Shown one piece after another: positions 1 through 10,630 of a stretch of DNA of 64,000 nucleotides. Origin of the DNA: Darksidea phi (lineage: Eukaryota > Ascomycota > Dothideomycetes > Pleosporales > Lentitheciaceae). The notes beneath the pieces are model-generated. The model had not been told where the DNA came from, ran no database searches, and worked only from the letters and a program-made list of their open reading frames with translations. The stretch's first letter is position 1. Every line of letters begins with the position of its first letter. A program made the position numbers and the translations under genes. The stretch is from positions 1 to 64,000 of the forward strand of contig JASJFT010000214.1 of NCBI GenBank assembly GCA_030770425.1. Reading direction: 5' to 3'.

Positions 1-638
1 AAATTCGCAAAATAACCCCCAAAAAAAAACCCTATTCCAACCTTTAATGCCCTGGTTTGCATCCCAACAAATTCCAAATAATGGCCCGGCCCCCCCCCCC
101 CCCCCAAAAAAAAAAATCCATCAATGAGTGTTACACTTTGAGAAAAGCCTTCCGCCCTAGTAGCCGGGAATGGCTCTACCGCTCTTTGAAAATAGGGCTC
201 CTCACTTCCTCACTGCATGGACGTCATCATGGATTGGGTTTGATGACGAAGTTTGCCTAGTACGTTAGTATTAGGAACGGCGACCACGTAGCTGCAGCCT
301 ACCCAATAAATTACATGTTTACCATTCCGGCTGATTGCTTGGGTGCGTTGAAAGACCTTGTTACTTCGCGGTCATTGCATTGCAAGTCACTTCACTCATA
401 GATATGTTTCGGTACGCTACCACGCCAACCATGGGACAATATGTGGCACCGCACCGTTAGTAGCGTGGCACAAAGAAAAATCAAAGGTCTAGAAGATTCC
501 GTATACATTTCTCTATCTGGATACCTGACGTGACCTTTACGTCTAACTCCAACAAAGTGGCATACCTCTCCACGCAACAATCCTCACATCAGTATCATAA
601 AGTGACATGGAAAGCAACGAAAAGCTACCGACCACCCA
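1..638. other. Intergenic, no gene seen
   Basis: No open frame here has coding character or plausible splice sites. A homopolymer run of about 17 C followed by about 10 A lies near positions 90-117; such runs are often assembly or polymerase artefacts. The right part is the downstream flank of the minus-strand surface-protein gene. Confidence 0.6.
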
Positions 639-1406
639 TTACAACAGCGCTACAATGAGGACACCTAGACCCGCCAAAGCAGGCGCAAGGGTCGCCATCG
701 GAGCTGCGGCACCAGTCTGTTCAGCCGGGGCAGCCGGGGCAGTCGGTGAAGAGGTAGGGACGGTGGAGTTGCCACCCGAGGGCGAACCGGTCGGTGTAAC
801 ACTGCCGGTCGACGTCGTGGTAGCCGAAGCACCGCTGTTTGTGGGTGTGGCGCCAGCGGTGGCACTTAGCTTGTCCTCACCAGCAGTGATAGTGATGGCA
901 TAGGTCTGAAGCTGGTCGTTCTCCGCCGACATGGTATTGATAGCGTAGTCTTCGGGAAGGAGGGTACCGGTCAGGCAGAATTCCGGGATCTCGTCGCGGT
1001 AGTCGTAGGTCTCGGTAGAGGTGGCGACGTCAGTGGAATCCATGTACTCGCTGCAGTACTCCGACCATACAGCTGGTCCGTTTGAAGAATAGACGCAAAC
1101 GGGTTTGTTGTCTTTCTTGGAGCAGCCGTATGAAAGGGTGAAATCGCCGTCTGAGTCGACTGTGGTGGTGACGACATTCTCGAAGGCAGTAGATCCGTGG
1201 AAAGTAATGGTTTCCGCTGAGGGTCCGTAGAAGTCATCCGCGTCAATCTCAACGGCCAACGTGACCTGGTCGCCGTCCGCGCCTACAACGGAGGCATGGA
1301 AGTTGTAGCTTTCGGCGTCAGATGAAAATGAGGGAAACCAGATGGATGTGGTGATTTGCGCAGCTGCGGCAGACGCGAAGAGGAGGGTTGAGAGGATGGA
1401 AGGCAT
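639..1406 (-). CDS. GPI-anchored cell-surface protein, function unknown
   Basis: A single-exon gene of 255 residues with a true ATG. It starts with a secretion signal (hydrophobic stretch about residues 4-16, Ala-rich cleavage site before QITTS). The middle is an acidic domain of about 160 residues with a few cysteines. A Ser/Thr/Pro/Gly-rich linker follows (about residues 185-230), and the protein ends in a hydrophobic tail after Ala/Gly/Thr residues. That architecture is typical of fungal GPI-anchored wall or plasma-membrane proteins. I do not recognise the folded domain, so no enzymatic role is proposed. The Ser/Thr-rich part is probably O-mannosylated, by analogy with the class. Confidence 0.75.
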   Translation of the reverse strand: MPSILSTLLFASAAAAQITTSIWFPSFSSDAESYNFHASVVGADGDQVTLAVEIDADDFYGPSAETITFHGSTAFENVVTTTVDSDGDFTLSYGCSKKDNKPVCVYSSNGPAVWSEYCSEYMDSTDVATSTETYDYRDEIPEFCLTGTLLPEDYAINTMSAENDQLQTYAITITAGEDKLSATAGATPTNSGASATTTSTGSVTPTGSPSGGNSTVPTSSPTAPAAPAEQTGAAAPMATLAPALAGLGVLIVALL

Positions 1407-3379
1407 TATGGACGAGTATTGCAGGATGAGTATTGCAGGATGAGGGATCGATGAGGTGTATTAAAGTATTAATATATGTAGTTGATCGCGTAACGAGTGA
1501 CGAACAACGGCGTAACAGTGATGAACAGCGGCGTAACGAGTGACGAACAACGGCGTACCTAAGGCGAGATAGACAGAGGTAAAGGAGAGGAGGACGCTGA
1601 GGGCATCGTGGTCTACTTATTCTGGAAGGGAGCAATTTGCATGGGGGCTAAGCAGCGCTCAGACCGTCTCAGCTGCCTGAATCGATTCTTAAGCATCGCG
1701 CTAGGGATGCTCTTCTGGAAAGCGATGCTTGGCGAAGGATCGCCAATTTTAATAATGCTTGGCCCGGACGGTTAACTGGTGGAAGGGCAGAGTTCAGGAG
1801 CCGAGGGCCAGGCAACAGTTCGCTGCGACCGTTGGATGGGACTCCTGAGGATATCGATAACTCGCTGTGCCGCCGGGATGTCGGCTATTTCCCTATTGCG
1901 CTGTCACGAGGCGGGCGAAATTCTTTCATATTTGCTAATGCCAGGCGAAGCGCAATGGCTAAGCTGTTGGAAGTATGGTTTGTGTGCGTGATATTGGCGT
2001 GACGGTATCGGCTCCTAGCTTCCGAGACGAAGAGAATTGCCCCCGGGTGGCTGATGGATGCTTGGAAGCGATCGAACGTCTCTTTCTGTCCGTCTTCACA
2101 GGCTGTAGCACGTGTAGCATGTGCTATTTTGAGAAAAGCGGTGGCTAGGCCTAAAAGGGAAAGGCGGCAGCTCAGTAAGCGCACAAGCATTGTTGCATGT
2201 ATTGCAACATGGTCATCAGAGCATGGAAAGGACTAAGTGTGCATGGGAAGAAGAGGTGATGTCTGAAAAGGCGGTTGAGCAGCGGTTAGGCGTCCCCGCC
2301 ATCCAGGATGACGTATCGTTGCAGCGGGAAGGCGCCGTCCACATTCAAGCCACAGCCGAGAGACGGCTTTTTGACTTGCAACCTCTAATGCTATCCTCGA
2401 TCTCATCTTCGACTCAACACCCTCTTCTCCCCACCATCGGAAAGTTGTAGTCGTCATCCAATCCCTCCCTCGCCCAAAGCGCCCCCTTCGTCCAGCCTTG
2501 AAACGGCTTCCTGAGTGCAGACGTGAGCGTGGTGCGTGTTGTCTGATGCGAAGATGTTGATCCCCCCATCGTAGCGTTGGAGGAGGAGCGTTTTGCTGGT
2601 AGGTTGGTGGTTGGGGTCGTCATCTTGCGGATGGGGATTTGCTGGTGAACAATGGTGTGACAGGGGCGGTAACCGATGGATGGAGTATTGAAGCTCCGCT
2701 CTAAGTTGAGTTGAGCAACCGAGCAAGTAGGAGTGGTTTCGTGTACAAGAGTTTGATGGATCCGCAGTGCGATATACGTTCGGCTCCTACAGAGCCTCTC
2801 GTCTTTATACCTACGCGCCCATCACACAACCCCCGAATCTCCACCGAGAAGAAAGCTCATTCTGAAACAATCAGCCCCGTCGAAGAAATTCTCACTCGAA
2901 TGACCTTTCTAGAGAGGTTCACTCTCATTGGTCGAGCAAAACTCGTGGCGACGGTAAACCCTCGGATGCCCTCGGACATGTTGATAGGGCCTCGGAAGAC
3001 CCCGAGTGAAATCTTCTGCTAGCGGCATGTCATGGTGATACCAAAGGAGATGAAGGCTGTCCTACTACTCAGCCATACACTTGGTCTCCTTGCCTTTTGT
3101 CATACTTTCGCTTCCATCACACGAAGACGCAAAGAGCCAAATCGACTCGATGGCCCGACGGGACCCTGTTTCCAGCGTGGTACCGTACTAGAGACTAGTT
3201 GATGGCCAACAGGTCAAGCACAGCCTCAACAGCTAACCCAGTTTTGCCCAAGTGCAACCGCGGCAGCTAAGCCGCTTCCGTACGCCCATACACCGCGGCT
3301 GCCCCTCCACGCCTCTCGACGTCAACTCGCGGCACACAATGGCGAGCGCGCCCATCGCCAGAACCGCGACACGGCAAGC
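1407..3379. other. Intergenic, short tandem repeat, no convincing gene
   Basis: Several ORFs of 60-105 codons overlap on both strands, but none has splice-joined continuity, recognisable sequence or a consistent ATG start. The only structure seen is the minisatellite at 1488-1557. The right end is the promoter of the lactone oxidase gene. Confidence 0.5.
1488..1557. repeat. Short tandem repeat, three units of 21-22 bp
   Basis: Three consecutive units start with GCGTAAC: 1488-1509, 1510-1530 and 1531-1552, followed by a partial fourth. The middle unit differs from the outer two by a few substitutions and one missing base. It lies upstream of the surface-protein gene. Confidence 0.8.
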
Positions 3380-5167
3380 ATGGCCTCACCCCCGCCGCCG
3401 CTCTCACTCTTGCCCTCGAGCATACCTCACCGACTCTCCATCGAGCTAAACAGGCTCGATCCCGACGTGCCGTTCCGCGCGTCGCAGTCCCACAGCCACC
3501 ATACCTGGGCGCGCACCTTCCACTCGCGCCCAGAGCTCTACCTGCGCCCGCAGAGCATCGCGGAGATCCAGAAGATCGTCACCCTTGCGCGGCGCATCCG
3601 GCGACGCGTCGTGACGGTGGGATGCGGCCACTCGCCCTCGGACCTCACCTGCACGTCGGCGTGGATGGTGAACCTGGACGACTTCGCGCAGGTGCTGAGC
3701 GTGGACACGGAGCGCAAGACGATAACGGTGCAGGCGGGCATCCGCGTGCATGCCTTGAATCTGGCCGCCAAGGCACACGGCCTGACGATGCCGTCGCTGG
3801 GCTCCATCGACGACCAGTCGCTGGCGGGTGCCATCGCCACGGCGACACACGGCAGCTCCATGACACACGGCCTGCTCTCCGACGCGGTCCGCAGCCTGCG
3901 CATCGTGCTCGGCAACGGCCAGGCGGTCAAATGCTCGCCCTCGCAGTCGCCGGATCTCTTCCGCGCCGCACTGACGTCGCTCGGTGCTTTGGGTGTCGTG
4001 GTCGAGATGGAGTTTCAGATGGAAGATGCAAGCGACATTGAATGGACGCAGACAATCCTACCCATACAAGACGTTCTGGCGCGATGGGATACGGATCTGT
4101 GGACCTCGCACGAGTTTGTGCGCGTCTGGTGGCTGCCATATACGAAGCGCGCCGTTGTGTGGAAAGCAGACAAGACGACAAAAGCCCACGTCAAGCCCAA
4201 GTACAACTGGTACGGCGGCAGTGTCGGCTATCACACATACCATATTCTGCTATGGATCTCGCAATATGTCCCGCGCCTCCTACCATGGGTCGAGAAGTTC
4301 GTGTTTGGCATGCAGTACGGCTTCACCGACGGTTCCACCGTCTCCGGCGTTGAAGAACAGCGGACCGGTCTGCTCATGAATTGCCTCTACTCTCAATTCG
4401 TGAATGAGTGGAGCATTCCCCTCGCCCAAGGTCCTGAGGCTCTGACCCGCCTTACCAAGTGGCTCCATGGCGACGAGCTCGGTTCTGGCATCCCCTTCAG
4501 CTCTAAAGGTCTCTACGTTCACTCCCCCATCGAAGTCCGCGTAGCCAACACCGTAGGTCGGACGCCCAAACCCTACTTGGATACCTCCTTCGCCCTTTCG
4601 CCCTCTCTCTACCTCAATGCCACCCTGTACCGACCGTATAATCAAGACCCCCCATGCCGCGAGCGCTACTATCGAGCCTTTGAGCACCTTATGAAAGAAT
4701 ATAATGGCCGCCCTCACTGGGCGAAGAACTTCCAAACAGTCGATCATTCCTACCTCTCCCGAGCTTACGGTGACGACATGTCCGACTTCCTCCGCGTACG
4801 TAACGAAGTCGATCCCCAAGGCATGTTCCTCGGCGCCTGGCATCGTCGCACTATACTTCCATCCAAGTCCGAAATGCCTGCATTCCCACTCGAAGAAAAG
4901 GAAGTGGTGAGGAGAGAACGGAGGACTGGCGGCGTGGACTGGATTGGGGAACAGGCACGGTGGTTCGATGGCGGTATTGATGTGTTTGAGAAGAACGGTA
5001 GTGAGAGTGGAGAAAGCTTTGACTTGATGGCAGGAGCGGAGGCGGAGGCCAGTGTGCTATTTGAAAGCATGAGGGATGATGATGCCGAGGATGAAGAAGT
5101 AGAGAAGAGAGTAAGAGAGAACGCCGATGAGTCTGTTACGGGCACGGCTGTTTTTCAAAAGATGTAA
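3380..5167 (+). CDS. ALO1: D-arabinono-1,4-lactone oxidase
   Basis: This is the mitochondrial flavoenzyme that makes D-erythroascorbate, the fungal vitamin C analogue, from D-arabinono-1,4-lactone. The 595-residue intronless protein has an N-terminal FAD-binding type-4 domain (about residues 50-220). It contains VGCGHSPSD, in which His84 is the expected covalent flavin attachment site, and a GAIATATHG segment. The C-terminal ALO domain includes the family signature HWAK near residue 445. It is longer than the yeast enzyme (about 526 residues) because of an acidic Glu/Asp/Ser-rich C-terminal extension of about 80 residues. The GC-rich first half and the single ATG at 3380 support the start. 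Family assignment is strong; mitochondrial location is inferred from the family. Confidence 0.93.
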   Translation: MASPPPPLSLLPSSIPHRLSIELNRLDPDVPFRASQSHSHHTWARTFHSRPELYLRPQSIAEIQKIVTLARRIRRRVVTVGCGHSPSDLTCTSAWMVNLDDFAQVLSVDTERKTITVQAGIRVHALNLAAKAHGLTMPSLGSIDDQSLAGAIATATHGSSMTHGLLSDAVRSLRIVLGNGQAVKCSPSQSPDLFRAALTSLGALGVVVEMEFQMEDASDIEWTQTILPIQDVLARWDTDLWTSHEFVRVWWLPYTKRAVVWKADKTTKAHVKPKYNWYGGSVGYHTYHILLWISQYVPRLLPWVEKFVFGMQYGFTDGSTVSGVEEQRTGLLMNCLYSQFVNEWSIPLAQGPEALTRLTKWLHGDELGSGIPFSSKGLYVHSPIEVRVANTVGRTPKPYLDTSFALSPSLYLNATLYRPYNQDPPCRERYYRAFEHLMKEYNGRPHWAKNFQTVDHSYLSRAYGDDMSDFLRVRNEVDPQGMFLGAWHRRTILPSKSEMPAFPLEEKEVVRRERRTGGVDWIGEQARWFDGGIDVFEKNGSESGESFDLMAGAEAEASVLFESMRDDDAEDEEVEKRVRENADESVTGTAVFQKM

Positions 5168-5511
5168 TCTCGCAGACAAAGAATCAAGGCATTTGGCCGC
5201 CTGGACGTGATTAAGTTTACAAGCGGCTTCGATAAACGTATGTCGCGATCCCATCAAAACTTCCCGTAATAGTTCTGGCAAAACCTTACATACTAGCGAG
5301 GGTATATCCACCGGACCAAAAAAACCCAAAAACGCTAGATGCTTTCCAGCACGTCACCCAGTCTCTCCTAAACCCTATTTCCCAAGGGACATCCCTATCC
5401 TTAGCATGCATGACTCTGCGCTCCCCCCCACACTCTCTGTCCACTCTCCATTAGAAGAACCGCAAATCGCCGCCCAAAAACCACACAAACCGTCCCTATT
5501 GTAGAACAGAT
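5168..5511. other. Intergenic, 3' flank of ALO1
   Basis: The sequence after the ALO1 stop is AT-richer and non-coding in appearance. I see no repeat or RNA gene. Confidence 0.5.
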
Positions 5512-5838
5512 CTACGCCGTCGTCACCCCTAAGGACAACAGCAGCAACAATGTGAGCGAAGAGCTACTTTCCGAAGTGCTACTGGCGGGTTCCCAGATCA
5601 AGCAGAGAAGGTCGTTGTCGATGCCTTGTTCTTTACAGGCTTGGAGGATTTCAGTAGTGGTGGGTTTGTAGGGGGGCAGGTAGTACTGGAGGTTGTAGGT
5701 GGGGTAGTAGGTAGCAGTGTTTTCATCGCGGCATTGTCGGCATTGACCAGGACCATGACTATCGAGAACCTTGGGCTTGGTGGTGTGAATTCCGTGGCGG
5801 GATCCATATTGCAAATAGGTTGCAACATTGTGGTTGTG
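5512..5838 (-). CDS. Possible partial gene, Cys/Tyr-rich peptide with hydrophobic tail
   Basis: An open frame of 109 codons on the minus strand begins directly after a good splice acceptor (GGTTAACAG, ending at 5839) and has no ATG start of its own. The peptide has a CRQCR motif, a Tyr/Pro-rich stretch (TYYPTYNLQYYLPPYKP) and a Leu-rich C-terminal tail. The amino-acid run looks protein-like, but I could not find the upstream exon or a matching donor. It may be the last exon of a small gene or a relic of one. The segment with His residues followed by CxxC loosely recalls the Cys/His proteins at 18.4 and 35.9 kb, but the first Cys of that signature is absent. Confidence 0.3.
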   Translation of the reverse strand, partial: HNHNVATYLQYGSRHGIHTTKPKVLDSHGPGQCRQCRDENTATYYPTYNLQYYLPPYKPTTTEILQACKEQGIDNDLLCLIWEPASSTSESSSSLTLLLLLSLGVTTA

Positions 5839-8348
5839 CTGTTAACCGAAGGCACTTGAGGTGAGTTTTGCGTGCCATGCTTCGTCCGTTTGAGCCCAGC
5901 TGGGTTGAGAGTGCGTCTAGTCTTGTGTAGGATAGCTTAACTTGAGCCGACTGTGTGAGTTCTATTCCGGCGAGAACAGCGTCGAGTTTGTGTGTTGTAG
6001 TGGTTTTTTCGCGGGGGGGAGACGTCGTTGCATGTGAATTTCCTTTCGTGTAATACAGTTCAGCGCGTGGCAGAAAGCTCGATCTAATGGCCCCTTCCTT
6101 ATATTCCCCTTGTGGACCGAAAACTCCGTTCTCTCTCTAGGTAGCCATGGCGACTTATCTGTCAAACGACACTTCAAGCTGAGTGGGTGGAAACCTCAAT
6201 ATTGCTCAATTTCCATCTCAGTGGGATATCGTTCTCGGCCAATTAAATTCGATCCAGTATCCTTACTTATGTAGATACCCGCAGCATGTGCTATTCAGAA
6301 AAAGAAATAGCGAAAAGACGGGAACCCGGACGCCTCCGCACACGATTCGGATATGTGTTCCCTGGTTCGAGTTGTAAACTGAACCAAGAATGCGACGAGT
6401 GACTGGCATCGTACTGAAGCCAGTATTCGAAGCCAGCTAGACTGAGCTACACCCCATAGTGGGGTGCTAGTTGTAGCGATGGAAATAGTTGACGTTGTCA
6501 GTGAAACTACTTGAGTGGTGCCCCAATGTTTGGCGAAATGATGTTGTTGTTTATAAAGAACTGAAAGCGGTGTCGAAGGTAGTGTCAAAACACTTCGGTT
6601 CTGCTTCTCTTCTATCTGTGTTTGTCCGTCCGATAATGTCCTGCTCATAGAAGTGACTCGAAAAGGAAATTAGTACCTGGAATGCATTGTGCAGGCACTC
6701 TACATTACGAAGAGCAGTCAGATCTGGCATGTAGTGCCGCAAAGATGAGCTATCGGTCTATAAACTACGGGTTAGCATATGAGCATAGCTATCCCAATCG
6801 CCAACTCGTCCAAGATAAAACCAAGCTTAAGCCCCATATACAACCAACCCGAACTAAAACAATTCTCAATGACGTTACTAATTATTTGGCGGGGCCATGT
6901 AGCATATGGTGCATTTGCCTGACATTTCGATGTACGCTGTTCTTTGATGTGGAAGTGTAGTTCTCACACCTGACTCGCTATCATCTAGATTGCCGCGTAT
7001 CTACGTAGCCATAGTTACTAAACATGGTCGTGCTGGAGGTACTGGTTGAGGTAGCGGAGAACAATGAGGGCTGAAAGGGTGTGATGAGTGATATCCGCTT
7101 GCTCAACCTTGTAACTGCCACAGCACAAGGATCATTTTGCTCGCTCAAGCCAGTAGGAAGAGCACAGATACGGGGAAGTTGAGTTGCCAGTCTAGTGCAG
7201 GGCTATCCCATTAAATTGCACGGTTTAGTATCTAATCGAACAGGTATGTTTCAGTGTAATGACTAGGACCTTAGCTCGTTGTTCATTGTCCATCCTGATA
7301 GCATATGCTGAGTAATGTGTGCTAGATATTGATCCACTGGACGTGGAAGATTGGAATATGTATTGAGAGGTTCGCAGGCATATTGACCCTCTACATCTGA
7401 TGACTGACTGCTTAGAAGCATTGCTTCTGAGATAACTTAGTATAGAGGACGTACGGATAGGATGTAGTGTAAGTTATGGCTTTCGTTGTAACATTGTATG
7501 GGCAGGCAAAATATGCCTGCTTTTTTTGTAACTGTCCATGCAAATGCCTCTCGTCCAATTTAAAGTACCTCCCTCGAATTGATACCCGAAGGGGTAATGA
7601 GTCCAGTGGAAGTGGAGAAGCTGGACATACGTTGTTTGATTGATGTAGTGTAGGAGCTTAGGGGGTTGTAATGTTCGGACTTCCGGATTTCAATATTCCA
7701 AACCGATTTAATGGAGGGATAGGCAAGGATGCAGGGCGCTACCAGAGGTGTACGAACATATCAATGTAACGCAATGTAGACCGAAGACTTTGAGTTACCT
7801 TGGCATTGGTGCCGTAGCATAACGTATATTGGCAGAGAGGAATAGGGGGTGTCATCCCCATTTAAGATTGCATTATCTCGTGGGACGGCCATCATGCTGG
7901 TACTAGGCGCTTTCTCTACGACCAGACTTTTCATTCATAACCGCATAATTGCGCTATGGGTATAGCTTGCTCCATGCGCAATATGACGGGAGGCTTGTGT
8001 GGGGACGTTCTGCTTCCGATCCACGCTAATGGTTTGCTTGGATACTCATCAGACCTTGAGTGATTAAGTAGTCCAACGGAAGCCAGATTGGGCGAGTTTT
8101 GGGTGTATCCCTACCTACACCTCTTGAATGGACTGCATAAAAGCTTAGTCATCCAACTCAGCCTTATGCCTTGGTGATGCGCCCCTCCACCTTGGCTGCC
8201 GCTTTGCCGTCTCCTTTTCTACACCCTCACAAAATGTGTTGAACGTTGTGGATCTTGCGTGCAAAGCTTCAGTATATCCTTTTAGTTGCTCATCCTTCTT
8301 GTATTATAGATGCTACTTCATCCGTCACCCCGATAGACGGCCTCCGCC
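5839..8348. other. Long intergenic region, nothing recognised
   Basis: About 2.5 kb with only scattered short ORFs on both strands. None has coding continuity or recognisable motifs. Base composition is near even, with no obvious RIP desert, tandem repeat or RNA gene. The right end is the promoter of the carboxylesterase gene. Confidence 0.5.
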
Positions 8349-10133
8349 ATGCTTTCCCGCGCCTTCTCGCCTCGTCTAATCTCCGATCGCCGAATCGTCA
8401 TTGTTATCGTCGCTGGCATATTTCTCGCCTTTTTCTTCTTCTTCCGCGCCAATGTAGAGGATGCATACCACGCGATACCCGACAATCGAAAGGCAGGAGC
8501 CTCGGGGTTCGCGATACCGCCGAAGAGGCCAGAGGATCCGGATGTTGTCGAGCTAGACTATATCGCGGTGCGGCCGCAGAAAGCAGAATGGTCGAAGTCA
8601 TTCTGGAATATACCGTATGCGGCATCTACATATGGGAAGAATCGGTTTAGGGGCCCACAGCCGCTTGGGAGGAAGTTCGATGGTGTTGTTGAGTTCAACG
8701 GGAAGGTGGCTATGTGCCCAAATATACAGAAGATCGATCATACATTGCGCAACAGGGAAGATATTGCACCCGAGTACGTACTAGGCCTCGAAACAGATCG
8801 CACGGAGGACTGTCTAAGTCTCCATGTCTTCACACCCATCGACGCAGAGCCCGGAGATGAGCTGCCGGTGTGCGTGGTCATTCCTGGGGGAGGGTTCCAT
8901 CTGCCTGGTCGTTCGAGCGGCGCCGACATGGTAGAAAAGAGCAGGGGCAAGAAAGACAAGGGAATCATCGTAGTCACCATGTACTACAGGAACGGCATAT
9001 ACGGCTTTCTCAGCGGGGAACAGATACAAAAGGACGGAGACTTCAACAACGGACTACGTGATCAAAGAGCTTCTCTGGAATGGGTTCAAAAGTACATCCG
9101 GTACTTTGGCGGCAACCCAGATCGTGTTACACTCATGGGCACCAGTGCTGGCGGAGCCTCCGCCGTGCTTCAACTTACAGCGAAAGAAGGCGACCACTCC
9201 TTCTCCGTACCGGGTACCGGTAAGCGACAGCTATTCCACGGTCTCATTGCCCAATCACCCGCTGCGCCGACGTTCTACACCCCAGAGCAGCAGCAAAAGT
9301 TCTGGAACGAGGTAGCAACGGGGCTAAACTGCACCAATCTCTCCATCGAGTGCGTTCGCAACGCTTCCGAGGGAGACCTCTACTATGAAAACTATCCCAT
9401 GTCATTCCCTGACCGCAAAACGCCGCCCCGCTGGATGTGGGCCCCTAGCCCAGAGCCCAAAGGCGGATTCTGGACCGAGCCAGCCACGACAGCCATTTTC
9501 GGCGGCCGCTATGCCAAAGTGCCCAGCATCATCGGGTATACGACAAACGAGGGCACCGACCAGGTCAAAAAGGAGACTGACAACGAAGGAATGTTCAAAA
9601 CGTATCTGAAAGACCACTACCCGCTGCTGACGGACGATGATCTCGACTTTCTCCACAAGCAGTACCCCAACGATAGGCACTGGCCCGATTCAGGCATGTA
9701 CTGGGATGCCGTTGCCAAAGCGCAAGGCGACCTGCGCTACATCTGCCCCACCTATCTTACCTCGAACGCCATGGCCGAGAACAACCCCTCATCGGTGAAA
9801 ACCTACCAATACCAATGGGACGTCGTCTGGGACCCGGATCTCGAAAACGGCTACGGCACCAAGCACGCAGCATCCGTCGGCCAAGTAATGGCACGCCCAC
9901 CAAACGAGATATCCGACTACTTCATCTCGTTCATCAAGCATTTGGATCCGAACGTGGATCGGCCGAAGGGGAGAGTGAAATGGGAGCCCTTGGATATGCG
10001 GAGGCACAAGAGGCTGTTCTTCACAAACCGGAAGGTGAGGGACCGGATCACAGTCACGTCGGAGAGCATGGATATGCCGCGAGAGGCGAGATGTAAGGAG
10101 GTCAAAAGGCTGATGCCAAGGTTGCAGCAGTGA
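8349..10133 (+). CDS. Membrane-anchored type-B carboxylesterase
   Basis: An alpha/beta-hydrolase of the carboxylesterase/cholinesterase family, 594 residues, intronless. A short basic N-terminus is followed by a strong hydrophobic helix (about residues 17-36), so it is probably a type II membrane or secretory-pathway protein. The family signature EDCLSLHVF is present. The nucleophile elbow is GTSAGG with Ser266 (most members have GESAGG). The other predicted triad residues are Glu401 (TNEGT) and His506 (GTKHAA), in the right order and spacing. An oxyanion-type GGGF motif lies near residue 180. The triad is complete, so an active esterase or lipase is expected. The natural substrate cannot be read from the sequence. 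Confidence 0.88.
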   Translation: MLSRAFSPRLISDRRIVIVIVAGIFLAFFFFFRANVEDAYHAIPDNRKAGASGFAIPPKRPEDPDVVELDYIAVRPQKAEWSKSFWNIPYAASTYGKNRFRGPQPLGRKFDGVVEFNGKVAMCPNIQKIDHTLRNREDIAPEYVLGLETDRTEDCLSLHVFTPIDAEPGDELPVCVVIPGGGFHLPGRSSGADMVEKSRGKKDKGIIVVTMYYRNGIYGFLSGEQIQKDGDFNNGLRDQRASLEWVQKYIRYFGGNPDRVTLMGTSAGGASAVLQLTAKEGDHSFSVPGTGKRQLFHGLIAQSPAAPTFYTPEQQQKFWNEVATGLNCTNLSIECVRNASEGDLYYENYPMSFPDRKTPPRWMWAPSPEPKGGFWTEPATTAIFGGRYAKVPSIIGYTTNEGTDQVKKETDNEGMFKTYLKDHYPLLTDDDLDFLHKQYPNDRHWPDSGMYWDAVAKAQGDLRYICPTYLTSNAMAENNPSSVKTYQYQWDVVWDPDLENGYGTKHAASVGQVMARPPNEISDYFISFIKHLDPNVDRPKGRVKWEPLDMRRHKRLFFTNRKVRDRITVTSESMDMPREARCKEVKRLMPRLQQ

Positions 10134-10630
10134 GGCGATGTGGTCGGTGTTATATACCCTGAAAGCATTATATGCGTGTATATATATTGTAATATGAGAT
10201 GACACTTAGATATATGTACGTGGCCGGATTTTATATATCCAATCTTGAACATTTGCATGTTCAATGCATGTAAATGTGTGTTCCACAGTACGACATCACG
10301 TGACCGCGAGAGAAGCTCAACTACTCAAGCGGGATGATGAAACCTGAGGTCCGACGTCCCAGCAAACACGTCCACACGAGCACCACACAGGCACCAAACT
10401 TGGCTCAGAAACATGCAAATACCGCCAGCGCGCACCATTACCGCGCTCCATCTCGCCTTTTGACGCTGCTCCTGCACAGCTTCATAGCGGTCGCAGCGCT
10501 TCTGGCTTGGGGACCCCTCCGCCCACGGCAGCCCTTACCGCCCTCGATCCCCAGCGCTGTGCACGCTCTTGACCGCCTCCTGCCTCGTCTGCCAGTCGCT
10601 CCCGCACTGCAAGTGCTCCAATTTCGCGCC
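10134..10630. promoter_or_regulatory. SPT20 upstream region with CACGTG box
   Basis: The region contains a CACGTG E-box at 10297-10302, the site class recognised by bHLH factors. An upstream ATG at 10334 is in frame with SPT20 but encodes a Pro/His-rich, poorly structured stretch, so I treat most of it as 5' leader. Confidence 0.4.

Noticed and set aside
4280..4843. 187-codon minus-strand ORF inside ALO1
   Set aside because: Antisense shadow of a strongly conserved oxidase; no independent support.
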